A stretch of 64,000 nucleotides of DNA, taken from assembly GCF_022678645.1 (NCBI RefSeq), contig NZ_JALBWV010000002.1, positions 186,001 through 250,000 of the forward strand. The letters are read 5' to 3'. A program made the translations under genes and the position numbers. Positions 1 through 9,294 of the stretch are shown here, in pieces (position 1 is the first letter of the stretch; the number at the start of each line of letters is the position of its first letter). This DNA is from Saccharopolyspora soli. GTDB lineage: Bacteria > Actinomycetota > Actinomycetes > Mycobacteriales > Pseudonocardiaceae. Below the pieces are notes generated by a model. The model made no database searches and had not been told where the DNA came from. It worked only from the letters and a program-made list of their open reading frames with translations.

Positions 1-1238
1 AGCACGGTCGCCACGATGGCGGTGCCCAGCGCGGTGGCGACCTGCCTGCTGACGTTGAACATCGAGCTGGCCTGCCCCATCGCGGCGCCGGAGATCCGCG
101 CGAAAGTCGCGGTCTGCACCGGCGTCATCAGCAGCCCCATCGCCACGCCCTGCACCGCGAGCAACCCGACCAGGAACCACAGCGAGGTGTCGATGCCCTG
201 CAGCAGCAGCCCGAACCCGATCACGATCTGCACGGCGAATCCGGCCAGGATCAGCCGCTTCGGCCCGACCCGGCCGTAAACCCGGCTGACCACCTGGGTG
301 GTCAGCAGCATGGCGACGGCCTGCGGCATCAGCACGAGTCCGGCGTCCATCGGCGACACGCCGCGCAGGTTCTGCAGGTACAGCGGGATGAGGAATAGCA
401 CCCCGAACATCGCCCCGACCTGGAACAGCAGCAGCACGTTGCCGATGCCGAACAACCGGTCGGTCAGCAGCCGCAGGTCCAGCATCGGAGCGCGAACGGC
501 AAGTTCCCGCCAGATCAACCCACCGATCAGCACCGCCGCGGCGACCAGGCTCAACCACACCTGCGACGCACCCCACCCGAGCTGAGCGCCCTGGTCCAAG
601 CCGTAGAGCAGGGTCGCCAGGCCAGCCCCGGCGAGCACGAAGCCGGGCAGGTCGAACCGACCAGGATCGCTGCGCGCCTCTTCCTTGAGGAACAGCACGG
701 TGAACAGCAGTGCGAGCGCGCCAACTGGAACGTTGATGAAGAAGATCCAACGCCAACTCGCGTACTCGACGAGAACGCCACCGAGCACCGGACCGAGCAT
801 GGGCGCGATGGTGACCGGAATGGACAGCACGGCCCCGGCCTTGGCCCGCTCGTTGGCCGGGAAAGCGCGGAACAGCATCGCCTGCCCAACCGGCACCAAC
901 ATGCCGCCACCAACACCCTGCAAAACCCGAGCCCCCACCAACTGCCACATCTCGGTGGAAACCCCGCACAACACGGAGGCGAGCGTGAAAATCACCACGG
1001 CCAACTGGAAGGTCCGCTTGCTGCCGAACCGATCGGCGATCCAACCAGAAGAGGGGATGAAAACGGCAAGGCTGATCATGTACCCGGTGAGCACCCACTG
1101 CAGAGCAGCGGCGTCCACCCGGAACTCCCGCCCCAACGCGGCCAAAGCAACGTTGAGCACGGTGACATCCAAGATCTGCATGATCAAGGCCAGCACAAAA
1201 GTAATGCCAACCAACCACTTGTACTCCAGCCCCCGCAC
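1..1238 (-). CDS. DHA2 (EmrB/QacA) family drug-efflux MFS transporter, 3' end outside the window
   Basis: This is the N-terminal 412 codons of a 14-helix proton-coupled exporter; the C-terminus lies beyond base 1. The reading frame starts at GTG 1238 with a GGGGG ribosome site five bases upstream. The protein opens with a hydrophobic helix carrying LDVTVLNVAL (motif D1 of the DHA2 group), then GWIADRFGSKR (MFS motif A) and APMLGPVLGG (antiporter motif C). These motifs place it firmly in the multidrug exporter group; the substrate cannot be told. It stands alone, with a hairpin-repeat cluster upstream and no adjacent regulator. Truncation is by the window edge only; no frameshift was seen. Confidence 0.9.
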   Translation of the reverse strand, partial: MRGLEYKWLVGITFVLALIMQILDVTVLNVALAALGREFRVDAAALQWVLTGYMISLAVFIPSSGWIADRFGSKRTFQLAVVIFTLASVLCGVSTEMWQLVGARVLQGVGGGMLVPVGQAMLFRAFPANERAKAGAVLSIPVTIAPMLGPVLGGVLVEYASWRWIFFINVPVGALALLFTVLFLKEEARSDPGRFDLPGFVLAGAGLATLLYGLDQGAQLGWGASQVWLSLVAAAVLIGGLIWRELAVRAPMLDLRLLTDRLFGIGNVLLLFQVGAMFGVLFLIPLYLQNLRGVSPMDAGLVLMPQAVAMLLTTQVVSRVYGRVGPKRLILAGFAVQIVIGFGLLLQGIDTSLWFLVGLLAVQGVAMGLLMTPVQTATFARISGAAMGQASSMFNVSRQVATALGTAIVATV

Positions 1239-1330
1239 AAAACCCCCAAAAGATCAAGAACCCGAACCCCGACCCAACCCCCCAAGCCTGACCCAACGCC
1301 CCGACAAACCCAAAAACCTTTTCACCCCAC

Positions 1331-1514
1331 AACCGCGAAGCAGCACCACGCACCTAGGACAGCCGCGAAGCGGCACCACACTCCAGCACCAGCCGAAACA
1401 GCCGCGAAGCAGCACCAATCCCCAGGCCAGCCGCGAAGCGGCACAACCCACCCGAGACCACCACGACAGCCGCGAAGCGGCACAACTCCCCAGGACAGCC
1501 GCGAAGCGGCACCA
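1331..1514. repeat. Cluster of six small hairpin repeats (GCCGC-GAA-GCGGC)
   Basis: Six copies of a 16-18 bp unit, consensus AGCCGCGAAGCGGCAC, start near 1331, 1361, 1400, 1429, 1468 and 1497. Each unit is an inverted repeat (GCCGC and GCGGC around GAA), so each can form a 5-bp hairpin on either strand. Two copies carry a G-to-A change (CAGCAC) that weakens the stem. Spacing alternates between about 30 and 39 bp, which suggests growth by duplication of a two-unit block. The cluster lies just upstream of the exporter gene on the minus strand. It lacks the unit length and unique spacers of a CRISPR array. Confidence 0.8.
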
Positions 1515-1618
1515 GAAGCTCGGAAAACGACGGTGCGGAAGAAGCTGGTGGCAACCCAGGCCGGGAACGCTCCAAAACGGAATGGAGCTGTCGAAAAGCA
1601 ACCACCGCACCGTGGGGG

Positions 1619-1641
1619 TGTGGGGGGCTCGGCCCCCCACA
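1619..1641 (-). terminator. GC-rich hairpin downstream of tRNA-Gly
   Basis: TGTGGGGGGC and its exact complement GCCCCCCACA flank a TCG triloop. It lies about 57 bp beyond the 3' end of tRNA-Gly in its direction of transcription. There is no U-tract, so it would be an L-shaped actinobacterial terminator or simply a common intergenic hairpin. Confidence 0.5.
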
Positions 1642-1697
1642 GCAATGGCGAAGAGTAAAGGTCGGCGCCCTCCGCCGACACATGTATCCCAACTCGG

Positions 1698-1768
1698 AGC
1701 GGGCGACGGGAATCGAACCCGCGTAGCCAGTTTGGAAGACTGGGGCTCTACCATTGAGCTACGCCCGC
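1698..1768 (-). tRNA. tRNA-Gly (anticodon TCC)
   Basis: A complete 71-nt cloverleaf on the minus strand. The acceptor stem GCGGGCG pairs with CGCCCGC. The D-arm begins AGCTCAATGGTAGAGC, the anticodon loop is CTTCCAA giving TCC, and the T-arm carries GGTTCGATTCC. The discriminator base is U and CCA is not encoded. It reads GGA codons (and GGG by wobble). It is divergent from tRNA-Pro, about 110 bp away. Confidence 0.97.
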
Positions 1769-1877
1769 GTGCAGTCCGCCTGCCCGTGGGCTTTGGCGAC
1801 CTTGCGTGCCACAGCTTAGCGGGTCGCGATAGGCTCTTCGCAACGCACCCGGTGTTCCGGGTGTGCCGCACGTCGGA

Positions 1878-1951
1878 CGGGGTGTGGCGCAGTTTGGTAG
1901 CGCACTCGCTTTGGGTGCGAGGGGTCGTGGGTTCAAATCCCGCCACCCCGA
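1878..1951 (+). tRNA. tRNA-Pro (anticodon TGG)
   Basis: A complete 74-nt cloverleaf. The acceptor stem CGGGGTG pairs with CACCCCG, the anticodon loop TTTGGGT gives TGG, and the T-arm carries GGGTTCAAATCCC. The discriminator is A and CCA is not encoded. It has the first-base C typical of bacterial tRNA-Pro. The region between the two tRNAs (1769-1877) must hold both promoters. Confidence 0.97.
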
Positions 1952-2086
1952 CGTCGCGGCCGGTCGCTCGCCTTTGGCGGGCGGCCGGTTTTCGTTCGCG
2001 GGTCGGGTTGTCCGTTTTGGTGATGTGCGTCGCAGCGCTGGGTCGCGGACAGTAACGGTCGGCCGGAAGGGGCCGATTTCCCGTTC

Positions 2087-2296
2087 GTGCGCATTCGGGG
2101 TCAGGCCGGGTTCCGTGCTCAACTGCCTGCTGTGGTGGTGTGCGCGGTGCTGTGCGCTGTCACGGCTTTGTTGATCGGTGTGTCGTTGTGGCTTCCGGGG
2201 CCGCCCGCTTCGCCTGCTTGGGCACCGGCCGATGGCATCGCGACGGCGGTGACGCCTACTGACTTGGATTCCGCGGCGGAACTCGTAGGCCGTTGA
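2087..2296 (+). CDS. Possible small membrane protein (69 residues), doubtful
   Basis: An open frame with GTG start predicts one transmembrane segment (about residues 13-36, AVVVCAVLCAVTALLIGV) followed by a short Pro/Ala-rich tail. I recognise no family. The nearest purine-rich stretch (GGAAGGGG) is too far from the GTG to be a convincing ribosome site, and the end overlaps the 3' end of the convergent ferredoxin-like gene by about 40 bp. It may be chance coding in the gap between tRNA-Pro and that gene. Nothing else was seen in 1952-2255. Confidence 0.25.
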   Translation: MRIRGQAGFRAQLPAVVVCAVLCAVTALLIGVSLWLPGPPASPAWAPADGIATAVTPTDLDSAAELVGR

Positions 2297-3191
2297 TCGT
2301 TTCGGCGATGAACGCGGTCGGTCGGATGGCCGCTTTGCCGCAGCTGCTGGGGCGTGGCGGGTCGAGTTCGCGTTGCCGCACCGCCACTTGCCAGCGGCGG
2401 CCGTCCTGGTGGGCGACCTCGATCCGGTCGGTTGCTTCGATGGTGACGCGCAGCGCGTCGACGAGGTACTCACCGATGTGTTCGCGGACGGCCAGTTCGG
2501 CCGTTTGTCCGGGGCGGTTCCAGGACGATCGGCCGCGGCAGTTGTCCAGCACTACCTTTCCGGCGGCTGCGCAGGACAGGACCGCGTCGGCGGTTTGCGC
2601 GGTCAGCCGCCCGTAGGTGTATCCGCTGGGCAGCAGCACCGCGGCGGGTGCGAACCGGTGTCCGCCGAGGTGCGAGCACTCCCAGATCGAGCCGTCGTGC
2701 CGCCCGGATAATTCGTTGACCAGTTCGCGGCCGAGCAGTGCGCAGCAGCGATCGCGGCGGCCGTTGGTGCACACCAGCAGCAGCGGGTCGGTGACCGGGT
2801 GGCCCCGGTCGTCGTGGTGACCGGCGGCGAGCCGGGCGAAGTCCAGGTCGAGCAGGTCGGCCGGATCGGTGACGGTCGTCTCCCGCAGCCAGCTGGTGCC
2901 GGGCTCGGTGTGCGCCAGGAAGACCCGCCGACGCGGGTCGTTGGCGGTGTCCGCGTGCCGTCCGGGGTGCCGGATGAGCTGGACCCGCACGCCGTGTGCC
3001 TCGCCCCGCGCGGACAGCGCCCGCCCCAGTTCCGGGTCCAGATGGCTCTGCACCAGCGCGTTGTGGCCCCAGGGGCCGCGTTGTTCCAGGCACAGCCAGC
3101 TGCGCGCGACCGCGGCGGTCCCGGCCAGTGGTTCGGCGAAGGCATCGGACATTCCGGCGCAGGTAGCGGGCTCGGCTGCGGTGTGGTGCAC
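2256..3191 (-). CDS. Sucrase/ferredoxin-like family protein (thioredoxin-like fold)
   Basis: The 311-residue product has the hallmark pattern of the Suc_Fer-like family (Pfam PF06999): an early Cys just before a conserved PLAGTA segment, then WLCLEQRGPWG, a middle TNGRRDRCCALLGREL with paired Cys, and ECSHLGGHRFAP with Cys/His. These residues are the expected iron-sulfur or metal ligands of its thioredoxin-like ferredoxin domain. The biochemical role is unknown in bacteria. I chose GTG 3191, preceded by GAGTGG, because it keeps the conserved Cys. ATG 3152 would lose it and has no clear ribosome site. The gene is divergent from tig. Confidence 0.8.
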   Translation of the reverse strand: MHHTAAEPATCAGMSDAFAEPLAGTAAVARSWLCLEQRGPWGHNALVQSHLDPELGRALSARGEAHGVRVQLIRHPGRHADTANDPRRRVFLAHTEPGTSWLRETTVTDPADLLDLDFARLAAGHHDDRGHPVTDPLLLVCTNGRRDRCCALLGRELVNELSGRHDGSIWECSHLGGHRFAPAAVLLPSGYTYGRLTAQTADAVLSCAAAGKVVLDNCRGRSSWNRPGQTAELAVREHIGEYLVDALRVTIEATDRIEVAHQDGRRWQVAVRQRELDPPRPSSCGKAAIRPTAFIAETINGLRVPPRNPSQ

Positions 3192-3478
3192 GTTTCCACT
3201 CAAGCACGAACGCGGCTCGGTGGACCTGTGGGCCATCTCGCTCAGCGGTTGCCGGTCGAGCACTCGTGGCGCGCGAGTTGCCCGCGGGGTGGGAGTGCTG
3301 AGGTGGCCTGCCGGGCGGCAGGGAGCGGACGTCCGGTTCGCGGTTTGGTGCAACCCCGGCCCCTGCGTCCGGGTGGGAAGCAATAGACTCGGAGGTCAGC
3401 CCGGCATCGTTGGACGTGGTGGTACGCCGCGCCCGTTGGCAGTGCCGGGAGTCAAGCACGTTCGCACTAGGAGACCAC

Positions 3479-4846
3479 GTGAAGAGCACCGTCGAGCACC
3501 TGAGCCCGACGCGCGTCCGGATCAACGTCGAGGTGCCGTTCGACGAGCTCAAGCCGAACTTCGACCGCGCGTACAAGGCACTCGCCCAGCAGGTCCGCAT
3601 CCCCGGTTTCCGGCCGGGCAAGGTCCCGGCGCGGGTGTTGGAGAGCCGCATCGGTCGGGGCACCGTGCTCGACGAGGTCGTCAACGAAGCGGTCCCGGCC
3701 AAGTACCTGGAGGCGGTCAACACCACCGAGGTGCGCACCCTGGGGCGTCCGGAGATCGAGGTGACCAAGATCGAGGACGGCTCGGAGATCGCGTTCACCG
3801 CCGAGGTCGACGTCCGTCCGGAGATCACCGTGCCCGCCTTCGGCGAGCTGTCGATCAGCGTGGACGACGTCGAGGTCACCGAGGAAGAGGTGTCCGAGCA
3901 GCTGGACTCGCTGCGCGCCCGCTTCGGCACCCTCACCGGGGTGGACCGCCCCGCGCAGCAGGGAGACTTCGTCAGCATCGACCTGTCGGCCACCGTCGAC
4001 GGGGAAGAGGTCGAGGACGCCAACACCAGCGGCCTGTCCTACGAGATCGGCTCCGGCCAGCTCGTCGAGGGCATCGACGACGCGCTGATCGGCGCGCGCG
4101 AGGGCGAGACCAAGACCTTCACCACCAACCTGGTGGCTGGGGACCACGCTGGCAAGGACGCCGAGGTGTCGGTCAAGCTCAACTCCGTCAAGGAGCGGCA
4201 GCTGCCCGAGGCCGACGACGAGTTCGCCCAGCTGGCCAGCGAGTTCGACACCGTCGAGGAGCTCATCGCCGACCTGCGGGAGCGGCTGGGCCGGGTCAAG
4301 AAGATGCAGCAGGGCATGCAGGCCCGGGACAAGGTCCTCGACGCGCTGCTGGAGACCGTCGACGTGCCGCTGCCGGAGAAGGTCGTCGAGTCCGAGGTCG
4401 AGGTGCGCCAGCACGACGCGGTGCACCCGTTCGACCACGACGAGGCGCGCTTCGAGGAGTGGCTCGAACAGCAGGAGAAGACCCGCGAGGAGTTCGACAC
4501 CGAGACCCGCACCGAGGCGGAGAAGGCGGTCAAGACCCAGCTGGTGCTGGACACCATCGCCGACGCCGAGGACGTGTCGGTCTCCGACGACGAGCTCACC
4601 CAGCGGATCATCTACCAAGCCCAGCGCTTCGGGATGAGTCCCGACCAGTTCGTCCAGCAGGCCCAGCAGTCCGGTCAGCTCGGCGCGCTTTACGCCGATG
4701 TCCGGCGCAGCAAGGCGCTGTTCTCCGTGGTGCGTCAGGCGACCGTCACTGACGCGGGCGGCAACGCGCTGGACCTGGACGAGCTGTTCGGTCCGCAGGA
4801 GGCCGACGACGTGGCGGAGCCGGTCGAGGCCGCGAAGGCGGAGTGA
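3479..4846 (+). CDS. tig: Trigger factor, ribosome-associated chaperone and prolyl isomerase
   Basis: The 455-residue product binds near the ribosomal exit tunnel and shields nascent chains. The N-terminal domain carries the ribosome-binding signature [12 protein letters not shown] (about residues 42-53). The FKBP-type PPIase domain follows ([14 protein letters not shown] to [25 protein letters not shown]), then the helical C-terminal chaperone domain and an acidic tail. GTG 3479, four bases after AGGAG, was chosen over upstream in-frame codons; it gives the family start [13 protein letters not shown]. The order tig-clpP1-clpP2-clpX is the usual actinobacterial one and links folding of new proteins to their degradation. 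Confidence 0.97.
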   Translation: MKSTVEHLSPTRVRINVEVPFDELKPNFDRAYKALAQQVRIPGFRPGKVPARVLESRIGRGTVLDEVVNEAVPAKYLEAVNTTEVRTLGRPEIEVTKIEDGSEIAFTAEVDVRPEITVPAFGELSISVDDVEVTEEEVSEQLDSLRARFGTLTGVDRPAQQGDFVSIDLSATVDGEEVEDANTSGLSYEIGSGQLVEGIDDALIGAREGETKTFTTNLVAGDHAGKDAEVSVKLNSVKERQLPEADDEFAQLASEFDTVEELIADLRERLGRVKKMQQGMQARDKVLDALLETVDVPLPEKVVESEVEVRQHDAVHPFDHDEARFEEWLEQQEKTREEFDTETRTEAEKAVKTQLVLDTIADAEDVSVSDDELTQRIIYQAQRFGMSPDQFVQQAQQSGQLGALYADVRRSKALFSVVRQATVTDAGGNALDLDELFGPQEADDVAEPVEAAKAE

Positions 4847-4884
4847 CCGCGCTCTCGCTGGACAACTGAAAAGCATGCTCTAAG

Positions 4885-4926
4885 CGAACGTGGGCGGTAC
4901 TGGGAAGCTGGTGCCGTCCACGTTCG
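4885..4926 (+). terminator. Inverted repeat between tig and clpP1
   Basis: CGAACGTGG (4885-4893) and its exact complement CCACGTTCG (4918-4926) can pair, and the inner bases GCGG/CCG extend the stem. No U-tract follows. It could terminate tig transcription or act as an operator for the clpP promoter that must lie in the 240-bp gap. Confidence 0.5.
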
Positions 4927-5088
4927 TTAGGGTCGGTCGTAGCGGATCACCCGAGAGGGAAGCAAGACATCACCGGGGGTCGCCGATGTCGTCCGACGAC
5001 CCGGTTAGCTGGTCCACTGTGGAAGAGGACCGAGTGACCCGAGTGGCCCCGGTGGACAAGGGCCCATTGTGGGAGAAGGCAGGGAGAC

Positions 5089-5715
5089 GTGACGCAGCAC
5101 CTGACTGTTCCGGCGTCCGAAGCGCAGTCGCCGTCCATGCGGACGGGGACGAACGGACTCTCGCTCAACGACTCGGTTTACGAGCGGCTGCTGCGGGAGC
5201 GGATCATCGTCCTCGGCTCCCAGGTCGAGGACTCGATCTCGAACCAGATCTGCTCGCAGCTGCTGCTGCTGGCAGCTGAGGACCCGGACCGCGACATTTC
5301 GCTCTACATCAACTCGCCGGGCGGCTCGGTGACGGCGGGCATGGCGATCTACGACACCATGCAGCTGATCAGGCCGGATGTGGCCACCGTGGCGATGGGC
5401 ATGGCCGCCTCGATGGGGCAGTTCTTGCTGTCCGCGGGCGCCAGGGGCAAGCGGTTCGCGCTGCCGCACGCGCGGATCATGATGCACCAGCCCTCGGCCG
5501 GTCTCGGCGGCACGGCGTCCGACATCGAGATCCAGGCCAAGATGTTCTCCAGGCACAAGAAGGAGATGGCGGAGCTGATCGCCGAGCAGACCGGCCAGAC
5601 GGTGGACAAGATCACCGCCGATTCGGACCGCGACCGGTGGTTCACCGCGGAGGAGGCCCGCGACTACGGGTTCGTGGACCACGTCGCGAGCGCGGCGAAC
5701 CTGCCGAGCAGCTGA
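5089..5715 (+). CDS. clpP1: ATP-dependent Clp protease proteolytic subunit ClpP1
   Basis: The 208-residue serine peptidase forms the heptameric ring that pairs with ClpP2 in actinobacteria; substrates are fed by ClpX or ClpC1. The catalytic Ser lies in [14 protein letters not shown], the His in MMHQPSAG, and the Asp in the C-terminal third ([11 protein letters not shown] region). The GTG start at 5089 is preceded by AGGGAGAC. It has a short N-terminal propeptide before the conserved [18 protein letters not shown]. It is followed after 38 bp by clpP2 in the same operon. A 242-bp gap separates it from tig, so it probably has its own promoter. Confidence 0.97.
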   Translation: MTQHLTVPASEAQSPSMRTGTNGLSLNDSVYERLLRERIIVLGSQVEDSISNQICSQLLLLAAEDPDRDISLYINSPGGSVTAGMAIYDTMQLIRPDVATVAMGMAASMGQFLLSAGARGKRFALPHARIMMHQPSAGLGGTASDIEIQAKMFSRHKKEMAELIAEQTGQTVDKITADSDRDRWFTAEEARDYGFVDHVASAANLPSS

Positions 5716-5753
5716 TCACACCGTCCGGATCCAACAACGAGGAGTCACCTGTC

Positions 5754-6386
5754 GTGAACTCATACCAGCCTCTGCAGTCCCGGTACGTGCTGCCCTCGTT
5801 CGTCGAGCGCACCGCGTACGGGGTCAAGGAGTCGAATCCGTACAACAAGTTGTTCGAGGAACGCATCGTGTTCCTCGGAGTCCAGGTCGACGACGCGTCG
5901 GCGAACGACGTGATGGCGCAGCTGCTGTTCCTGGAGTCCGACGACCCGGACCGCGAGATCCAGATGTACATCAATTCGCCCGGTGGCTCGTTCACCGCGC
6001 TGATGGCCATTTACGACACCATCCAGTACGTCCGGCCCGATGTGCGCACCATCTGCCTCGGGCAGGCCGCCTCGGCCGCCGCGGTGCTGTTGGCCGCGGG
6101 CACCAAGGGCAAGCGGATGGCGCTGCCGAACTCGCGGATCCTGATCCACCAGCCGTCGGTGGAGGGCATCTACGGTCAGGTCTCCGACCTGGAGATCCAG
6201 GCCGCCGAGGTGCAGCGGATGCGGGAGCTTTTGGAGACCACGTTGGCCAAGCACACCAACCGGTCCCAGGAACAGGTCCGCGAGGACATCGACCGGGACA
6301 AGATCCTCACCGCCGATCAGGCGGCCGAGTACGGCATCATCGACGAGGTGCTGCCCTACCGGAAGCTTTCGACGCAGAAGTCCTGA
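5754..6386 (+). CDS. clpP2: ATP-dependent Clp protease proteolytic subunit ClpP2
   Basis: This 210-residue second ClpP ring subunit is co-transcribed with clpP1. The catalytic Ser lies in [14 protein letters not shown] and the His in LIHQPSVEG, followed by the [10 protein letters not shown] handle region and [18 protein letters not shown] 5754, nine bases after GAGGAG, gives the family start [20 protein letters not shown]. In actinobacteria the active peptidase is a hetero-tetradecamer of ClpP1 and ClpP2. The next gene, clpX, is separated by 490 bp containing a dispersed repeat element, so clpX is probably transcribed separately. Confidence 0.97.
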   Translation: MNSYQPLQSRYVLPSFVERTAYGVKESNPYNKLFEERIVFLGVQVDDASANDVMAQLLFLESDDPDREIQMYINSPGGSFTALMAIYDTIQYVRPDVRTICLGQAASAAAVLLAAGTKGKRMALPNSRILIHQPSVEGIYGQVSDLEIQAAEVQRMRELLETTLAKHTNRSQEQVREDIDRDKILTADQAAEYGIIDEVLPYRKLSTQKS

Positions 6387-6390
6387 AGAA

Positions 6391-6590
6391 CCTGTCTCCG
6401 GGCTGGTTTTGCGGGGCGGTGCAAGTAGCGGAACCTCAGAAGCCTTCTCGACTCCGGGATCCCCCGACATCATGTATGCCGATTCACCACGCCGGGGCTG
6501 TCCTCCCGAGAAGGCTTCTGAGAACCCGCGCCGGTGCCGGTTGCGCAGGTGGGCCAAGCCGGCTGACGTCGCTTGAAAAACAAGATCAAA
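6391..6590 (+). repeat. Dispersed two-hairpin element, copy A (between clpP2 and clpX)
   Basis: This is one of four related intergenic copies. Its main stem is CTCAGAAGCCTTCTCG (6435-6450) with the exact complement CGAGAAGGCTTCTGAG (6507-6522), enclosing a nested CCCCCGAC...GCCGGGG stem and a loop with CATGTATGCCGATTCACC. A second hairpin near 6555-6575 (AAGCCGGC...GTCGCTT) is degraded here. Compared with copies at 16.2, 27.7 and 57.7 kb, the main-stem sequence differs but pairing is kept on both arms. No protein is encoded; short open frames inside it are artefacts. Confidence 0.85.
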
Positions 6591-6610
6591 GACGGGCCTG
6601 TCGTTGAAAT

Positions 6611-6645
6611 CGGTTGGCTTTGCGGTGCGGATAGCGGAACCTCTG
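6611..6645 (+). repeat. 5' fragment of the dispersed element
   Basis: GGTTGGCTTTGCGGTGCGG followed by ATAGCGGAACCTCTGA repeats the first 35 bases of the element as seen at 27.74 kb, then similarity stops. It is a solo fragment about 20 bp after copy A. The rest of the gap to clpX (6646-6877) should hold the clpX promoter; a short hairpin CCCCGAACTCGGGG is visible near 6788-6801. Confidence 0.65.
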
Positions 6646-6877
6646 ATGGGCGGCTCGCGCCGCTCGCAGGACGACGCGACCGCCGCCCACGGCCGGGTTG
6701 GTGCGCCACGCCCGGCCGTCGGCGACGACACGCCGGGCGCGACGCTGGTCACACCACGCTCGGCGATGGCGGACACTGTGAGTCTCCCCGAACTCGGGGA
6801 ACGCCAGGTACCGTCGGAGGCACATACGGTCAGGCGCGCCACCGGACGGCGCGCCGGAGGGGACGGGGTCAGCGGTC

Positions 6878-8158
<1,281 letters not shown>

Positions 8159-8173
8159 GCACGAATCCCGGAG

Positions 8174-8299
8174 TCACCGCGGCCGCTGGCCGATGAAATT
8201 CAGCGCGTCGGGCAGCACCCGACGCCAGTAGCCGTCGGTGTGATCGCCCAGTTCGAACGAGGTCGCGGTCGGATGCCTGCGGGCGATGTGATGAAGATC
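8174..8299 (-). pseudogene. C-terminal remnant of an esterase-like hydrolase
   Basis: On the minus strand one frame ends ELGDHTDGYWRRVLPDAL then NFIGQRPR and a stop. This is the typical C-terminus of antigen-85/esterase-D-like hydrolases, where the catalytic His sits in a GDHTxxYWR context. Upstream, the frame is broken and no catalytic Ser motif or start codon can be joined to it. It is best read as the decayed end of a lost gene. The rest of 8300-8598 shows nothing I recognise. Confidence 0.5.
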
Positions 8300-8598
8300 T
8301 CGATTCGCGCTGATCGTGCGGCACTGTTCCGGCCTTCGAATACCAGCCGTCCCGGCGTGGTGCTCGGCATGGTGCCGTCAGGCCCAGGTTGCGGTGTAGC
8401 CAGGCACCGCCCGGCAGCAGGCCGATGCCCCGAGCCCCAGCAGGGCAGCGGCACTGACTGACCCTTTTCGCCGTGTTGATCGCGCCCGCATTGCGCTGAT
8501 TGAGGCAGCATCGGTGCGCCCCGGCGGCGTGCCCTGCGAATCCGGCGCGGTTAGATGATCATTGAGGCCACCAGACCATCGATTCCGGGAGCGGTGCC

Positions 8599-9237
8599 AT
8601 GAGCGAGATGCATGTCCTGCTGATTCACGGGATGACCGGTTCCGGCCCCTGGCACTGGCAGCAGTGGCTCGCCGGGCAACTCCGCGAGCGAGGTGTCCAG
8701 GTGGACATGCCGACGCTGCCCGACCCCGACCAGCCGGTGCTGCAGCGGTGGCTGCCGGTGCTGCGGGAGCGCCTCGAAGCAGTGCCGCGAGAGGCCGAAC
8801 TCGTCGTGGCGGCCCATGCCTGCGGCGTGGCGCTGTGGTTGCACCACGCGGCGACCATCTCGGGACGGGCCCGTCGGGCGGATCGGGTGCTGCTGGCGGC
8901 ACCGCCTGGACCGGACTGGCAGCACCCGGACGCCCAGGGCATCACGCCCTACCCGATGGATGCCGCCGCGCTGCGGCGCGCCGCCGGGATCACCCGGCTC
9001 GTGGTGGGCACCGGTGATCCGTGTCTGTCGATGTACCGGGCGCATGGTCTGGCGGAGGATTTGCAGGTCGAGATGGACGTGATCCTCGACGGCGAACACC
9101 TGAACACCGACGCCGGGTACGGCCCGTGGCCATCGGTGCTGCGCTGGGCCCTTTACGACTCGGTGCCCCTGAGCGACCGCTTCGACACCGACCCGTACTC
9201 CGCCGACCGCGCCCACGACCGCCTCCGCCTGGTGTGA
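8599..9237 (+). CDS. RBBP9/YdeN-like alpha/beta hydrolase lacking the usual catalytic serine
   Basis: The 212-residue protein has the compact fold of the RBBP9/YdeN serine hydrolase family (PF06821). It opens VLLIHGMTGSGPWHWQQWL, has the acidic-residue loop VVGTGDPCLSMY, and has a C-terminal GEHLNTDAGYGPWPSVL with the expected His. The nucleophile elbow, normally GHSLG, reads AHACG here, so Ala occupies the Ser position. Either it is a pseudoenzyme or the neighbouring Cys has taken over. Length is normal. It is convergent with the secreted esterase and shares a hairpin with it. Confidence 0.75.
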   Translation: MSEMHVLLIHGMTGSGPWHWQQWLAGQLRERGVQVDMPTLPDPDQPVLQRWLPVLRERLEAVPREAELVVAAHACGVALWLHHAATISGRARRADRVLLAAPPGPDWQHPDAQGITPYPMDAAALRRAAGITRLVVGTGDPCLSMYRAHGLAEDLQVEMDVILDGEHLNTDAGYGPWPSVLRWALYDSVPLSDRFDTDPYSADRAHDRLRLV

Positions 9238-9247
9238 ATCCTTCGAG

Positions 9248-9294
9248 GTGAGGGGCACCCGTGACCAAGTAAGTTGGTGAAGGGTGCCCCTCAC
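9248..9294. terminator. Bidirectional hairpin between convergent hydrolase genes
   Basis: GTGAGGGGCACCC (9248-9260) pairs exactly with GGGTGCCCCTCAC (9282-9294), with an inner ACCAA/TTGGT pairing. It overlaps the stop codon of the minus-strand esterase and lies just after the plus-strand hydrolase, fitting a shared terminator. Confidence 0.75.

Noticed and set aside
1331-1514. Possible CRISPR array
   Set aside because: Units are 16-18 bp, self-complementary and partly diverged. The spacers are too short and alternate in length, and no cas genes are nearby.
4847-5088. ClgR-type activator site before clpP1
   Set aside because: GTTCG-containing words are present in the inverted repeat, but the spacing to GCG does not match the consensus well enough to claim it.
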